64,000 nucleotides of DNA from Pectobacterium sp. PL152 (GTDB taxonomy: Bacteria; Pseudomonadota; Gammaproteobacteria; Enterobacterales; Enterobacteriaceae): positions 248,001 through 312,000 of the forward strand of contig CP091064.1 of the NCBI GenBank assembly GCA_021907015.1, in the 5' to 3' direction. A program made the position numbers and the translations under genes. The notes below the pieces were generated by a model that saw only the letters and a list, made by a program, of their open reading frames with translations, was not told the DNA's origin and ran no database searches. Below, in pieces: positions 20,502 to 31,503 of this stretch. The stretch's first letter is position 1. Each line of letters starts with the position of its first letter.

Positions 20502-21005
20502 ATGTCACAGAACGTACATTTTCAAGGCAATCCTGTGCCAGTAGCAGGGTCATTCCCAGCCAAAGGAAGCAAAGCCCCGGCATTTACTCTGGTGGCTAAA
20601 GATTTGTCAGATACCCCACTCAGCAACTATGCTGGCAAGCGCAAAATCCTGAACATTTTCCCAAGCATCGATACCGGTGTTTGTGCCGCGTCCGTGCGCA
20701 AATTCAACCAGTTGGGTTCTGAGCTGGATAACACTGTTGTTCTGTGTATTTCTTCCGATCTGCCGTTCGCGCAGTCCCGTTTCTGCGGCGCGGAAGGCCT
20801 GAACAACGTCGTTGTGCTGTCTACCCTGCGTGGCGGTGAGTTCAAAGAAAACTACGGTGTTGCTATCGCTGATGGCGCGCTGAAAGGCCTGACCGCTCGT
20901 GCGGTTGTCGTACTGGATGAAAACGACAACGTGTTGCATAGCGAGCTGGTGAACGAAATCACCACTGAACCAGACTACGACGCAGCACTGGCTGTTCTGA
21001 AATAA
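20502..21005 (+). CDS. tpx: Thiol peroxidase Tpx
   Basis: Atypical 2-Cys peroxiredoxin of 167 residues that reduces hydrogen peroxide and especially organic hydroperoxides with thioredoxin. The peroxidatic Cys is in [14 protein letters not shown] (about residue 61) and the resolving Cys in SRFCGAEGL (about residue 95), the normal Tpx pair. The start has AAGGA 7 bases upstream. It is complete, without frameshift, and followed by a strong bidirectional terminator shared with the convergent tyrR. Confidence 0.96.
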   Translation: MSQNVHFQGNPVPVAGSFPAKGSKAPAFTLVAKDLSDTPLSNYAGKRKILNIFPSIDTGVCAASVRKFNQLGSELDNTVVLCISSDLPFAQSRFCGAEGLNNVVVLSTLRGGEFKENYGVAIADGALKGLTARAVVVLDENDNVLHSELVNEITTEPDYDAALAVLK

Positions 21006-21041
21006 ACAACGCTGACAGCTATTCGCACTGTCAGTATTGAA

Positions 21042-21067
21042 AAAACGGCTGCTTACGCAGCCGTTTT
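21042..21067. terminator. Bidirectional terminator tpx/tyrR
   Basis: AAAACGGCTGC (21042-21052) pairs perfectly with GCAGCCGTTTT (21057-21067) around TTAC. The A and T arms give T runs in both directions. Confidence 0.9.
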
Positions 21068-21072
21068 GTTAT

Positions 21073-22640
21073 TTACTCTTCGTCGTCCCCTGCCGATTTG
21101 CGTTGGCTGAGTCCATATTCCCGCAGTTTGTTGGCTATCGCCGTGTGCGATACCCCTAACCGCTTCGCCAGTTTACGTGTGCTTGGATAGGATTGATAAA
21201 GGCGGGTCAGCACGGAGCGCTCGAAACGTTTGTTGATGTCGTCCAGCGAGCCATCAAGCAGGGTTTCATCCTGTGGCGTATCAATCGAAAACGCTGGGAG
21301 ATCGATGTCCTGCATATGCAGTTCGTTGCCTTCCAACTGCGTTAGCGCCCGATAAATGGTATTCCTCAACTGCCGAACGTTACCCGGCCAGCCGTACTGC
21401 GGCAGGAAATGTTCCACATCTGCTGCCAGTTTAGGCCGTGAAATCCCCTGTTCATCGGCAAACCGCGCCACAAAGAGCTCGGCCAGCGGCATAATGTCCG
21501 CCGGACGCTCACGCAGCGGCGGTAACATCAGCGTGAGCACATTGAGGCGATAATAAAGATCCTCCCGAAACTCACCACGCTGCACCAGCTCCAACAGGTT
21601 TTTCTTAGTTGCGCAAATCACCCGCACGTCGACATGGACTTCGTGATCTTCACCCACGCGACGAAATGTCCCGTCATTCAGGAAACGCAGTAACTTAGTC
21701 TGCATCTGCGCTGACATTTCACCGACTTCATCTAACAGAACCGAACCGCCGTTAGCCTGTTCAAAGAACCCTTTCTTACCTTCCTGCGCATTGAGATACG
21801 CACCGGGCGCATGGCCGAATAGTTCACTCTCCATCACATCATCGGGTAACGCCGCGCAGTTCAGCGCCAGGAAAGGGTTTTTGCCGCGTGGTCCGCGCAG
21901 ATGGCACGCTCGTGCCAACATATCTTTACCCGTCCCCGTGTCGCCGACAATCAGCAGCGGCGCGTCCAACATTGCCAGCTTGCGCGCCTGCTCAACCACC
22001 TGACGCATTTTCGGGCTAACGGCAACGATGTGATCGAATTCATTTTCATCGTTTACGGTGAGATTCTGTAATTGCCGCCCCATGCGAGCGGCCGATTTCA
22101 GCATCACCAGCGCTCCCGCCGTGGCGGTTTTGCCAGCATCATCTTCCAGACGGACTGGCGTCATTTCCAGCAAGAAATCCTGACCGCGAATCACGACGCG
22201 CTCGGCGACAACGCTGCTACTCTTTTCCAGCCAACTGGCGAAATTAAAACCGGGGATCATACTGCCAATCGTCAAATCGCTAATGGTCTCTGCCGACTGT
22301 TCAAACAGCGCCAGCGCGGCGGGGTTAAACAGTTCAGGTTTCCTTTCATATCCAGCGAGAATACCGGCTCCGGCATGGATTCCAGCAACGCATTCAGCGC
22401 CCGATGCTCGCGTTCAGACGGCATAAATGCCACAGTACGCACATCGCTGACGCTGTCAATGCGGCGGATTTCTGTCATCAGCAGGCGAAAAGCATCAAAA
22501 TCGAGAGTGGCGAAATTGAGGTAAATACGGCCAATGGGTGCAATTTCGATGCCGCGTAAATCAATATTGCGTGACGCCAGCAGATCTAACAGTTCACGGA
22601 CCATACCAATGCGGTCTTCACAAATCACTTCCAGATGCAT
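21073..22640 (-). CDS. tyrR: Aromatic amino acid regulator TyrR (apparent frameshift)
   Basis: Sigma-70-type enhancer-binding-like regulator of aromatic amino acid synthesis and transport. It has an N-terminal ACT domain (MHLEVICEDRIGMVRELLDL), a PAS-like region, then an AAA+ domain with Walker A GDTGTGKD, SELFGHAPG and the Walker B region GGSVLLDEVGEM. The C-terminal helix-turn-helix is STRKLAKRLGVSHTAIANKL. One missing G near 22338 (CTGAACTG for CTGGAACTG) splits the ACT/PAS part from the rest. Corrected length is about 522 residues. The ATG at 22640 with GAAGAAGG upstream is chosen over a TTG one codon earlier. Unlike E. coli TyrR it keeps a GAYLNAQ stretch where activators have GAFTGA. 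Confidence 0.94.
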
Positions 22641-22776
22641 CAACGGCTACCTTCTTCAAGAGACACGATATGGCTATTGCTGCTGATAATACCCTTTCGT
22701 TTGCGCCGGATGAAGTAAGGTGGCAGCAAAAGTTGACACATCTGTATGTTTTTTCCACGTCAATAGTGAAACGGAA

Positions 22777-24320
22777 TTATGGCAGCGGCGTCGTGGCCAT
22801 CGTCACAATGGTTCGAACGCCTTCCAGGTAGTTACCGAGACGTAAATTCTCATCAAAACTATGCTGGTTATTATCGGCATTCACCAAAGGAACGATGACG
22901 TAAGGCACTTTCAGCACGCTGACTGCCCCACTCATTGGCAACGTTCCGCCCATCATACGGTTCTTCTCCGGTGCGATGCCACGCGGCGCGGTTGTGGTCG
23001 CGACTGCCCAGCGCCCCAGCGGAGAATCGATCTCGGTTCTGGCCGCATAAGCACTGCTCGGATACGCCGTCAGATGAAGGGAAATCAAATGCGGATACTG
23101 CTCGCGCTCAGCCTGCGTAGGTGCTTCACCGGCAATGATATGAAAACCTTTGCTGGCGATATACTGGCGTAACAGGGTATACATCTCATCCGGCGACGTC
23201 TCCGGCACGGTGCGAATATTCACGCTGGCCGTTGCGGTTGACGGAATGGCATTAGCCGCTTTTTTTTGCCTGTATCGCCCGCTTTAATGCCGAGAATATC
23301 CAACGAAGGATATTGCACGGCCTCTGCCGCATTGCTGGCGACCTTCTCTAACTGAGCCACACCAAAGCGTTTTCCAACGAACCCGCAGGTGGTGCAGTCT
23401 CAGCTACCTGTTTTTATCGCTATCGCTAAGCGTGACGCGGTCATAGTAACCGGGAATCGTGACCTTACCGTCCGCATCTTTCATGCTGGCGAGCAGCGTA
23501 ACCAGATTTTGTACCGGATTGGGAATGACATTGCCATAACCGCCGCTGTGCGCCGCCGCGTTAGCACCGAAAACTGTCATATCGATTTGAATGGAACCAC
23601 GGTTGCCGAAATTGATGCCAGGGCGATTGCTGGACGGCATCGCGCCGTCATAAATCACCATCCCATCGCTTTTCAGCAGCGTCAAATGTTCGGCCATCAC
23701 CGTCGTCAGGCCGGGCGAGCCCTTTTCCTCTTCGGAGTCCAGCAGCACTTTGATGTTAACCGCGGGTTCAACGCCCTTATCTTTCATGGCGTCCATGGCG
23801 GCGAGAAACATCGCGATCGGTCCTTTATCATCGGCCGATGCCCGGGCGAAGAGACGCCATTCCGGGTTGATATCCCCTTTCAGAAGACGTGACTCAGGCA
23901 GCGTCTGCCATTTGCCCGCAGCATCTTTTTCTTTCAGCACGGGCTGCCATGGTGGCGTTTGCCATTCGGTCGGATTCACGGGCTGTCCGTCAAAATGCAT
24001 GTAAAACAAGATGGTTTTACGATCGTCTCTTGGCGTGCCCAGCTCAGCATAAACCAGCGGTTTATCACCATTCGCCAATTGCTGTGTGGTGAAGCCGCGC
24101 TTCTGAAAAGCCTTTTCCAGCCAGTCAGCATTGCGCTGGATATCCGCCGGCACGGCAGCATCATTTGGCAGCGTGAGTAATTCGAGATATTCGGGAAAGC
24201 TGTGTTGCGCATAACGCTCAGCATCGGCAGGTGTCAGCACCAGCTGTGCGCTGGCAGGTAAACAGAGAATGGCGGCCGACAGCGACAGTGCTGCCAGCGT
24301 CAATTTTTACCGGGAATCAT
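22777..24320 (-). CDS. Secreted M20 family metallopeptidase (apparent frameshifts)
   Basis: Zinc peptidase of the M20 (dipeptidase/carboxypeptidase) family, about 514 residues. The reconstructed start at 24320 gives a signal peptide (MIPGKNLTLAALSLSAAILC, ending ASA), so the enzyme is exported. Metal-site regions are visible: ILFYMHFDGQPV (first His/Asp), RASADDKGPIA (bridging Asp), LLDSEEEKGSPG (catalytic and ligand Glu) and the dimerisation lid GNRGSIQIDMTVFGANAAAHSGGYGN. The end carries MMGGTLPMSGAVSVLKVPYVIVP. One-base changes at about 24307, 23411, 23367 and an A8 run near 23262 break the frame. Substrate unknown. tyrR lies 137 bases downstream on the same strand. Confidence 0.85.
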
Positions 24321-24406
24321 AAAAACGTCCTGTTATATAGCGATGAGGAGTTTTTATCCTACACACGATTCTGTCATAGCGGTACTGTCTGCCGTACCGG
24401 TATTCT

Positions 24407-24540
<134 letters not shown>

Positions 24541-24545
24541 ACGGA

Positions 24546-25550
24546 CTATCGCGCGGTATCACGCACCGGGCTAATGGATTGCCCTTCGATGAAGGAGTGA
24601 GGGAACTGCCGCGACTGTATAAGATAGTCCTTACGGGTCAGTTTCATAAGAATTTCTCTTGCCCCGTATTCCGCCATTTCTTTTACCGGATAAACCACGC
24701 TATCAATATGCGGTGCCAGATATTCAGTAAGCCCAAAGCTGTCAAAAGAAATAACCGAAATATCGTCAGGAACAGATAAACCCTGTAAGCGTAACGTCTT
24801 TAATCCTCCCGAACAGGCTCGCTCACCACAATATACAATGGCGGTCATATCGAGTTTTCGTTCTATTAATGTTAACGTCGCTTTCTCACCAAAGACATGA
24901 TCATAGCTGCCTTGAATATAATATTCGTCGTTCCATTCTTTATTCACCGCGCGAATGGCATCAACGCAGCCTTTTAATCGTTGAGACGCGCTGTGACGCG
25001 ACTCGGGGCCACCAATTACCGCGATATTTTTATGGCCTGCTGCAATCAATTTATTTGTCGCATCAAACGCAGATAAATAATGATCGAATGAAACCGAGTG
25101 AATATCCGCTGAACCAGAGGAATCGAGTAATACCACGGGTTTATTTTCCGTATAGGCTTTAATCGTTTCGGTTGATAAATGGCGGGTATAGAGAAGAAAT
25201 CCATCACAGTTAATTTCATCCAATTTTCTTAATGCATTTTCTTCTTCAGCTTGACCGGCGCTTTCCAGCACCATGAGCATTTTTCCTTTGGCATTCACTT
25301 CTTTATGAACCGCGCTCATCACCGAGCCAAAGAAGCCTGACACGTTGTTAGGAATAAGCATGCCTATCACGCCGCTACTTTTGCTCACCAAAGAACGGGC
25401 GCTTAAATTGGGTTTATAGTTCAACAGCCTAATGGCATTCTCGACGCGTAACTTTGTCTCTGCCTTAACTTTTTCCGGCTCGTTAAGTACGCGAGTGACC
25501 GTTGCGCGCGAAACATTTGCCATCCGTGCCACATCGACTATTGTTGACAT
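24546..25550 (-). CDS. LacI family regulator of the PTS/enolase operon
   Basis: A 334-residue repressor-type protein. The helix-turn-helix is in the first 25 residues (STIVDVARMANVSRATVTRV), with the hinge helix around KPNLSARSLVSKSSG. The rest is a periplasmic-binding-like sugar domain (VIGMLIPNNVSGFFGSVMSA; KNIAVIGGPESRHSASQRLKG; DDISVISFDSFGL). It is the last gene of the enolase-IIB-IIC-IIA series, 72 bases after IIA, so it probably controls this operon through the paired palindromes at 28791-28869. Closest in style to AscG/GalR-type regulators. The effector is unknown. Confidence 0.88.
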   Translation of the reverse strand: MSTIVDVARMANVSRATVTRVLNEPEKVKAETKLRVENAIRLLNYKPNLSARSLVSKSSGVIGMLIPNNVSGFFGSVMSAVHKEVNAKGKMLMVLESAGQAEEENALRKLDEINCDGFLLYTRHLSTETIKAYTENKPVVLLDSSGSADIHSVSFDHYLSAFDATNKLIAAGHKNIAVIGGPESRHSASQRLKGCVDAIRAVNKEWNDEYYIQGSYDHVFGEKATLTLIERKLDMTAIVYCGERACSGGLKTLRLQGLSVPDDISVISFDSFGLTEYLAPHIDSVVYPVKEMAEYGAREILMKLTRKDYLIQSRQFPHSFIEGQSISPVRDTAR

Positions 25551-25622
25551 AGAATTCCATTATAAAGAAAAGCAATGCCTGACTGCGGCACTGCTTATTT
25601 ACTATTAAATTGGCTGAAACTA

Positions 25623-25927
25623 TTACACTTTATCGCGATAAACTTCAATCATTTCTTTGATCAAGTCATTCGCCAGCATCGAGGTCATTAAATGATCTTG
25701 TGCATGCACCATAACTAGCGTGACGGGGATTTTACCTTCCCTTCATCCATACCGATCAATTTAGTTTGCACGCCATGCGCTCGGCTTGCCGCCTCTCGAG
25801 AACGAAGCAATGCATTATCACAGGCTTCCCATTCGCCTTTTTTCGCATGCTGTAATGCGATCATCGCTTCGCTTTTACTTTCTCCCGCATTGGTAATGAT
25901 CTCCATTATTTCCAATTCAAGATCCAT
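25623..25927 (-). CDS. PTS lactose/cellobiose family IIA component (apparent frameshift)
   Basis: Cytoplasmic phosphocarrier of a Lac-family PTS, about 101 residues and all-helical. MDLELEIMEIITNAGESKSE starts at ATG 25927 with GAGGG upstream. The active His lies in the last third (MVHAQDHLMTSMLANDL), which is only seen after restoring one A lost near 25732. It accepts phosphate from HPr and passes it to IIB. The gene lies 32 bases downstream of IIC in one operon. Confidence 0.9.
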
Positions 25928-25959
25928 AACGTTACCCTCTTTCAACATTAAATTATCTG

Positions 25960-27249
25960 TTACGCTTTCGATTCTGCTTCTTGCGCTAAAAGCTGCTTTT
26001 CATATGCCCGGTAAAAAGGGAGCCAAATCACACAAGAAATAGCGAAATTAGTCAGCACTAAGAGTATTGGCCCAAGTGACCATCCGGCCGCCCACGGCGC
26101 GCCTAAAATAGAAGGCGTCGTCCAGGGAACGATAGACATTGGCTTATCAACAAACCCCGAACTCAATGCAAACCAGGCGACGGTTGCATTAATTAGCGGC
26201 GCACCCACGAAAGGAAGCAGCATCAGAGGATTCATGATAATTGGCGAACCAAAAATAACGGGTTCATTGATATTAAAAAACGAGGGAACGACGCTCAATT
26301 TTTTCCGATCGAACGCAAATGCGCGGAACGACTACGCAAATACATGATCACCAGCGCAAGCGTAGAACCACAGCCACCAATAACAATATAGAAGCGCCAG
26401 AATGGATCAACGAAGCTATGGGGAAGCGCCTGCCCTAATTCCAACGCCGTTTGGTTAGCTGCAATATTCGCCAGCCAGAACGGTTGCAGTAAATTGGTCA
26501 CGATAGCGGCACCATGAATACCGCAGAACCATAGCAAGTGGGAAACCAGTACACAGATGAGTATTGCCGTTAAGCTATCGGAAGCAGCAACAAACGGTTT
26601 GAAGGCAGCCATAATCACTTCAGGCACCAGCATGCCCGTAAAGTGCTGAATCAGCAGCGATAAGGGATAGAGCGTCGCAATCATCACCAATACAGGTACA
26701 AGTAATTCAAATGATTGGGCGATCTTTTCCGGCACCTGCTCCGGCAGACGAATAGTCAGGTTTCTGGTTTTTAAAAACCGCATTAGCTCGACGGAATATA
26801 TCGATGTCAGCAATGCCGTAAAAATACCGGTTCCTCCCATAAATGCCGCCGGAATGCTGCCGTTGGTAAAGGCGCGGCAACAATAAGGAAAGAACAGAGT
26901 GACAGTAATCCGCCCATCAGCGGGCTAAGATTATAACCCTGTGAAAGGTTATACCCGATCCCAACGGCAATATAGATGGTCATAATCCCCATTGTCATGC
27001 GGAACGGCATCATGATTGCGTCTTTATTATTGGTCGCGAACTCCAACCATATCTGCCCTAACGTGAACGTCGTATCTTTTGAAAAAGGCGGAAACGCCAT
27101 AATCATCAAGAAGCTGCCGACAATCATGAAAGGCATAGCGGAAATAAAACCATCGCGAACGGCAAGCACATGCCGTTGTCCACCAATACTCCCGGCTAAG
27201 GGTGCAATTTTTCTTTCAATAAAGAGATTACATTATTATAGATGCTCAT
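25960..27249 (-). CDS. PTS lactose/cellobiose family IIC permease (apparent frameshifts)
   Basis: Inner-membrane sugar channel of a Lac-family PTS, about 430 residues with eight to ten hydrophobic segments. Reconstructed start MSIYNNVISLLKEKIAPLAG at 27249. Family landmarks: VRDGFISAMPFMIVGSFLMI, WFCGIHGAAIVTNLLQPFWL (substrate-binding region), and SFFNINEPVIFGSPIIMNPL, the INEP motif typical of the family. One-base losses near 27211, 26872 and 26305 break it. Partner IIB and IIA genes flank it. The sugar is unknown. Lac-family systems usually take beta-linked disaccharides such as cellobiose or chitobiose. Confidence 0.9.
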
Positions 27250-27275
27250 TATCATCCCCTGGTGTTGACAAAATT

Positions 27276-27580
27276 TTATGCAAGCAGGCCGAGGGCGAAT
27301 TTAAGTACATTATCGCCTTTCATCATGCCGTAATCCATCGGGTTTATTGCCTCCACTTTTTTGTTCTTCTGTGCGGCAATTTTCTTGAACTCATCCAGTT
27401 TATATCTTACCTGAGGGCCTAATAAACACAGGTCGTATTGCTCAATCCCTTCGTTGAATTTCTCTAACGGGAGCGCGGTCAGTTCCACATCAATATTTTC
27501 TGCCGCTGCGGCTTCTTTCATTTTTTTACGAGCATGGATGTGCTCATTCCTGCATTACAGCAAAGGAAGATCTTTTTCAT
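27276..27580 (-). CDS. PTS lactose/cellobiose family IIB component (apparent frameshift)
   Basis: Small phosphocarrier of about 101 residues. The start MKKIFLCCNAGMSTSMLVKK at 27580 contains the phosphorylated cysteine loop (CCNAGMSTSM). One A is missing in an A run near 27522 (seven for eight), so the annotated open frame would otherwise begin late and lose this active site. The middle YDLCLLGPQVRYKLDEFKK fits the family. It lies 26 bases upstream of IIC and 22 bases past the enolase-family gene. Confidence 0.9.
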
Positions 27581-27602
27581 TTTTCACCTTAGCAAGTTTT
27601 AT

Positions 27603-28760
27603 TTATTGAAAAGTATGCTTTTTAAAATTCGATAAATAATCGATATTTAACGTCACACCTAAACCTGGCTTCATTTCACCGACGGTGAAATAGCCATTTT
27701 TAGCCTGTGGTTCTAAAGCCTCCAGCACAATGTGGTAGCGCTCATCCTGCCAATAGGGAAACCACTCTTGTATTGGTACATTTGTCGTGCAGATATCAAA
27801 TTGAATACAGGCCGCGGTTAAGATTGGCCCTGAGGCGTTATGCGGTTGAACCTGGATCTGATGTGTCTCCGCATAAGAGGCAATTTTTTCATTTCCGTGA
27901 ATCCGCCAGCCAGCCCCATATCTGGCTGAATCAGCTCGAATACGCGATTTTCAATAAAAGGGGCGAAGTCAAAGCGGGTATATAAGCGCTCTCCGCCAGC
28001 CAGCGATAAATTAACGCCTGCTTTTACCTCCAGACTTGAATTGATTAATAATGTATCCGTCGGCTCTTCATAAAAATAAGGATTAAATTCTTCTAATTTT
28101 TTCCCCATTTAATGGCATCAGAAACACTCAGGCAGCCGTGCAGGTCGAGCATAATATCGACATGTTCACCTGGCCTCTCTGACGGCTTTCACCCGAGCAA
28201 CCGCCATATCTCCCCATTCTTTACTGATAGGACGCGATGGCGTTGATTTCTCACCCGTTGGCGACATTTTGAAAGGATCAAACTTTAATCCGGTATAGCC
28301 GTCGTTGATCACCTTCAGTGCTTTTTCCGCAAATTCTTCAGGCCGCCAGGCATCAAAATACCAATGGTTGGCATAAAGCCGGATAGTATCGCGGCATTTC
28401 CCTCCCAGCAGTTGGTAAACTGGGACGTTTAATAGCTTGCCTTTGATATCCCACAGCGCCATATCTATTGCGCTAATCGCACCATAAATCGCCAGCGAGC
28501 GCCCTCTTCCCCAATAGGTATTATCAAAGCACTGCTGGAAAATTTTCTCAGAATCGAAAGGTGATTGCCCGATCAGGGAATTTTTTCGTGAGCGCGTCTA
28601 ATATCGGAATGACCGACTTAGCGCCCACGCCATAACTCATCGCCACTTCGCCAATCCCCGTCACTCCCTCATCGGTTTCAATCTCAACAACGATAAGATT
28701 GTGTGCCGGTGCACGGTGCCTTAGATCCACATCGTAAACATTTAACTGCGTAACTTTCAT
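27603..28760 (-). CDS. Mandelate racemase/muconate lactonizing (enolase superfamily) enzyme (apparent frameshifts)
   Basis: Acid-sugar dehydratase or epimerase-like enzyme of about 386 residues. The N-terminal capping domain starts MKVTQLNVYDVDLRHRAPAH, with GGGGTGA before the ATG. The barrel domain shows GLKFDPFKMSP (catalytic Lys region), DIMLDLHGCLSV (first Mg ligand Asp), FYEEPTD (Glu) and LAGGERLYTRFDF (Glu), and the end has the general His in QVQPHNASGPI. Four single-base slips (about 28580, 28170, 28103 and 27888) interrupt it. First gene of an operon with a complete Lac-type PTS and LacI regulator. An enolase-superfamily dehydratase beside a disaccharide PTS is unusual and suggests a substrate with an acid-sugar part. 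The exact reaction is not known. Confidence 0.82.
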
Positions 28761-28790
28761 AGTTCACCCCGAATACAGCCTGCGGGCATT

Positions 28791-28806
28791 ATGTGCACGT
28801 TCACAT
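28791..28806. promoter_or_regulatory. LacI-type operator, copy 1
   Basis: ATGTGCACGTTCACAT is a near-perfect palindrome in the promoter region of the enolase/PTS operon, 31 bases upstream of the first ATG. Its reverse complement matches the copy at 28854 in 15 of 16 bases. Confidence 0.65.
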
Positions 28807-28853
28807 TTTCATTCAAGACTGAAAAAACGATCAAGATCACAGATAAAACACAA

Positions 28854-28869
28854 ATGTGAACGTGAACAT
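28854..28869. promoter_or_regulatory. LacI-type operator, copy 2
   Basis: ATGTGAACGTGAACAT, inverted relative to copy 1 and centred exactly 63 bases from it, about six helical turns. The intervening sequence holds the likely promoter, an arrangement suited to looping by a LacI-family repressor. Confidence 0.65.
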
Positions 28870-28980
28870 TATTATATTAATGGATGTTTTCTGCGTGACT
28901 GTATGGAGAATAAACAAAAGAAAAGGAAGGGGATTCCCTTCCTCAGACCGTTGACAAGCCTATTTGTGCAGAACGAAAAC

Positions 28981-29011
28981 GGGAGTAACGGACGATCTAT
29001 CCGTTACTCCC
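28981..29011 (-). terminator. Terminator downstream of ycjF
   Basis: GGGAGTAACGGA (28981-28992) pairs perfectly with TCCGTTACTCCC (29000-29011) around a 7-base loop, 57 bases past the ycjF stop. A second small stem, AGGAAGGG/CCCTTCCT, is at about 28922-28941, with T-rich sequence beyond it on this strand. Confidence 0.7.
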
Positions 29012-29067
29012 GCTTGGCGACCACCTTTGTCAGCTATCCATTACTACGCTCGATATACTTTTCACCT

Positions 29068-30111
29068 CTAACGCCCTTTTTGCAGCGTTTCTTTCACCTG
29101 ACCAATCAGTTCGCGGCGGAAATCGCCGAGGCGCGGTTTGTCATCCAGCCACGGCAGCGGGCGGCACAGCTCCATCGCCTTGATACCCAAGCGCGCGGTC
29201 AGCAGCCCTGCACCAATGCCCTGTGCGGCACGGGTTGATAGCCGAGCGGCCAGATCCTGCGACATCCAGTCCATGCCAATTTCCCGCACCAGCTCCGAGG
29301 CACCGGCAAACGCGATATTGACCAGCACCAGCCGGAACAGGCGAATGCGGCTGAAATAGCCCAGTTCGATACCGTACAGCGCGGCAATACGGTTAATCAG
29401 GCGCAGGTTGCGCCAGGCAATAAAGGCCATATCCACCAGCGCAAGCGGGCTGACGGCGATCATCAAGGTGGATTCCGCCGCCGAGCGGCTGATTTCACGC
29501 CGTGCTTGCGTGTCCAGTACAGGCTGAACCAGACGTGCATAAAGCTCCAGCACTTCGCGGTCATTATGGGTTTCATGGAGTGAAGCCTGCCAACGTTGTA
29601 TCGCTGGATGGCCGCTATCCAGCCCTGCTTGCCGCGCCAGCTTTTCACAGAACTCGCGCCCGCGCCCCACACCATGACTGTGTAGCAGATCGCGGGCCAC
29701 GTCGCGCTCTTCAGCACGTTCCCGCAAACGATAGAGCCGTCGCCACTCGACGGCCAGCGAACCGACGCCCGCAGCCACAATCAGGCTACCCGCGGTAATG
29801 CCGCCCAGTGCGATCCAATCCTGTTGTATCCAGGCGTTATGCAGCGACTGCACGCCCTGCGCCAGCGCGCTGACGCCAAACAGCCCTATTCCCGCCATCA
29901 CCATACGCCGCCACAGGCTGCGTTTCGGCCGCAGCGCCGCGCTGATCGCCTCTTCCGCTGCCCCTTCTTCCGGCACTTCGTCTTCACGACTGATGGGGGA
30001 AAATGGCGTGCCGCTCTGCTCGTCAAATGCTAATCCTGCACGCAGTTGCGGCAGCGGCTCTTGCGGTGAAGCATCATCGAACGTGACACGGGGTTTCAGT
30101 GGTTCGTTCAT
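29068..30111 (-). CDS. ycjF: YcjF family (DUF697) inner-membrane protein
   Basis: A 347-residue membrane protein. A charged cytoplasmic N-terminus ([13 protein letters not shown]) is followed by two hydrophobic helices around residues 70-120 ([38 protein letters not shown]), a cytoplasmic segment, and a further membrane-associated region near [18 protein letters not shown]. The start codon overlaps the ycjX stop by 4 bases, so the two are translationally coupled. In enterobacteria ycjXF belong to the phage-shock regulon and are often next to psp genes. Here the psp genes are 11 kb away across the CDI island. No frameshift. Precise role unknown. Confidence 0.92.
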   Translation of the reverse strand: MNEPLKPRVTFDDASPQEPLPQLRAGLAFDEQSGTPFSPISREDEVPEEGAAEEAISAALRPKRSLWRRMVMAGIGLFGVSALAQGVQSLHNAWIQQDWIALGGITAGSLIVAAGVGSLAVEWRRLYRLRERAEERDVARDLLHSHGVGRGREFCEKLARQAGLDSGHPAIQRWQASLHETHNDREVLELYARLVQPVLDTQARREISRSAAESTLMIAVSPLALVDMAFIAWRNLRLINRIAALYGIELGYFSRIRLFRLVLVNIAFAGASELVREIGMDWMSQDLAARLSTRAAQGIGAGLLTARLGIKAMELCRPLPWLDDKPRLGDFRRELIGQVKETLQKGR

Positions 30112-31503
30112 CGCAATTTATCCTTTAACAAAAAGTCCATGACCGTATCCAGCCGAATATGCGGCAACGGTGTGTCTACCGTCATTTCTCGCGGGCGGAA
30201 CTGATCAAAGTGGAAGCCCTGCGTTTGCCAGAATGCCGCGCCCGGCAAGCGAGCAGGCACTTCGCCGGGGTAAATCGTCAGCGGCTGACCGTCGCTGAGC
30301 CGATGCCCTTTCAGCGCCGGAATTTTCTGTCCCTGATGATCGACGACGCCACTCTGCGTTGACTGAATCGACGCAATGCCTTCACAGCGCATATCGATGC
30401 CTTCAAACGCGGCGTTCTGCCACGCTTCCTGCACCAGTTGCTGAAGCAACGACACCAGATTGGCATGCTGGTCGGCGGTAATGTGATCCGCTTTACTCGC
30501 CGCAAACATCAGCTTGTCGATACAAGGCGAGAACAAACGGCGGAACAGCGTGCGTTTCCCGTAATGAAAACTTTGCATCAGTTGAGTCAGCGCCAGTCGC
30601 ATATCGTTAAATGCGTGAATACCGCTATTGAGCGGTTGCAGGCAGTCAACCAGAACAATCTGCCGATCGAAGCGCACAAAGTGATCCTTATAAAATCCTT
30701 TGACGACCGACTGACAGTAATAGTCAAAACGCTTGCGCAGCATGCCGATATTGGTTTTCTCATCCGCCTGCGCCAGCTTGGCTTCACCGATATTATTCAC
30801 CTGCGGCCAGGGGAAAAATTGCAGCACCGGTGCACCCGCCAGATCGCCCGGCAGCACAAACCGCCCCGGTTGAATAAAGTGCAGCCCTTCCTGTTTGCAG
30901 CGATGCAGATAGTCAGTGTAAGCCTGCGCCACCTCGGCAAGCTGGTTTTCATCCGCCGAGGCCAGCGGATCGACTTTCTCACACAGCGCTAGCCAGGGTT
31001 TGGCCCACTCGGTGCGTCCCCCTTGCAGCAAACCACTCATCTGCTGTGACCAGCTCAAATAGGTTTGCTCCAGCAAAGGCAGATCCAGCAGCCATTCGCC
31101 GGGGTAATCGACAATTTCCAGATAGAGCGTCGAGGTGTCTTTGAAATGACGCAGCAACGAATCTTTAGAGCGGTAGCGAAGCGCCAGACGAATCTCACTC
31201 ACGCCGCGCGTCGCGTCGGCCAAGCCGGCGGCGAGCCATACAGCGCCGCCATGCCTTCATCATAAGCAAAACGCGGTACACCCAGATCGCGCTGCGGCAC
31301 ACGTTTCACCCCAGCAAACGCTCTTCGCGCACGGGAGAAAACATCGGCAAATGCGCACCGCTGTGGGTATTCAATAATTGATTGACGAACGCAGTGATAA
31401 ACGCGGTTTTGCCACTGCGGCTCAACCCAGTGACGGCAATCCGCAGGTGGCGATCCACGCCGCGATTGACCAGAGAGTTAATTTCGTTCTGTAGTCGACT
31501 CAT
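30108..31503 (-). CDS. ycjX: YcjX family GTP-binding protein (apparent frameshifts)
   Basis: P-loop protein of about 465 residues with Walker [14 protein letters not shown] near the N-terminus (start ATG 31503, AAAGGAG upstream) and [18 protein letters not shown] as the switch II/Walker B-like region. Two one-base losses, at about 31311 (GGGG for GGGGG) and about 31215, separate the first 70 residues from the rest. Corrected, the joint reads [20 protein letters not shown]. It overlaps ycjF and shares its operon. YcjX is a stress-linked, GTP-binding member of the Psp regulon. Its target is not known. Confidence 0.92.

Noticed and set aside
28791-28806. A CRP site at the enolase/PTS promoter
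   Set aside because: The TGTG...CACA arms are two bases too close for CRP, and a matching inverted copy exists, which fits a LacI operator better.
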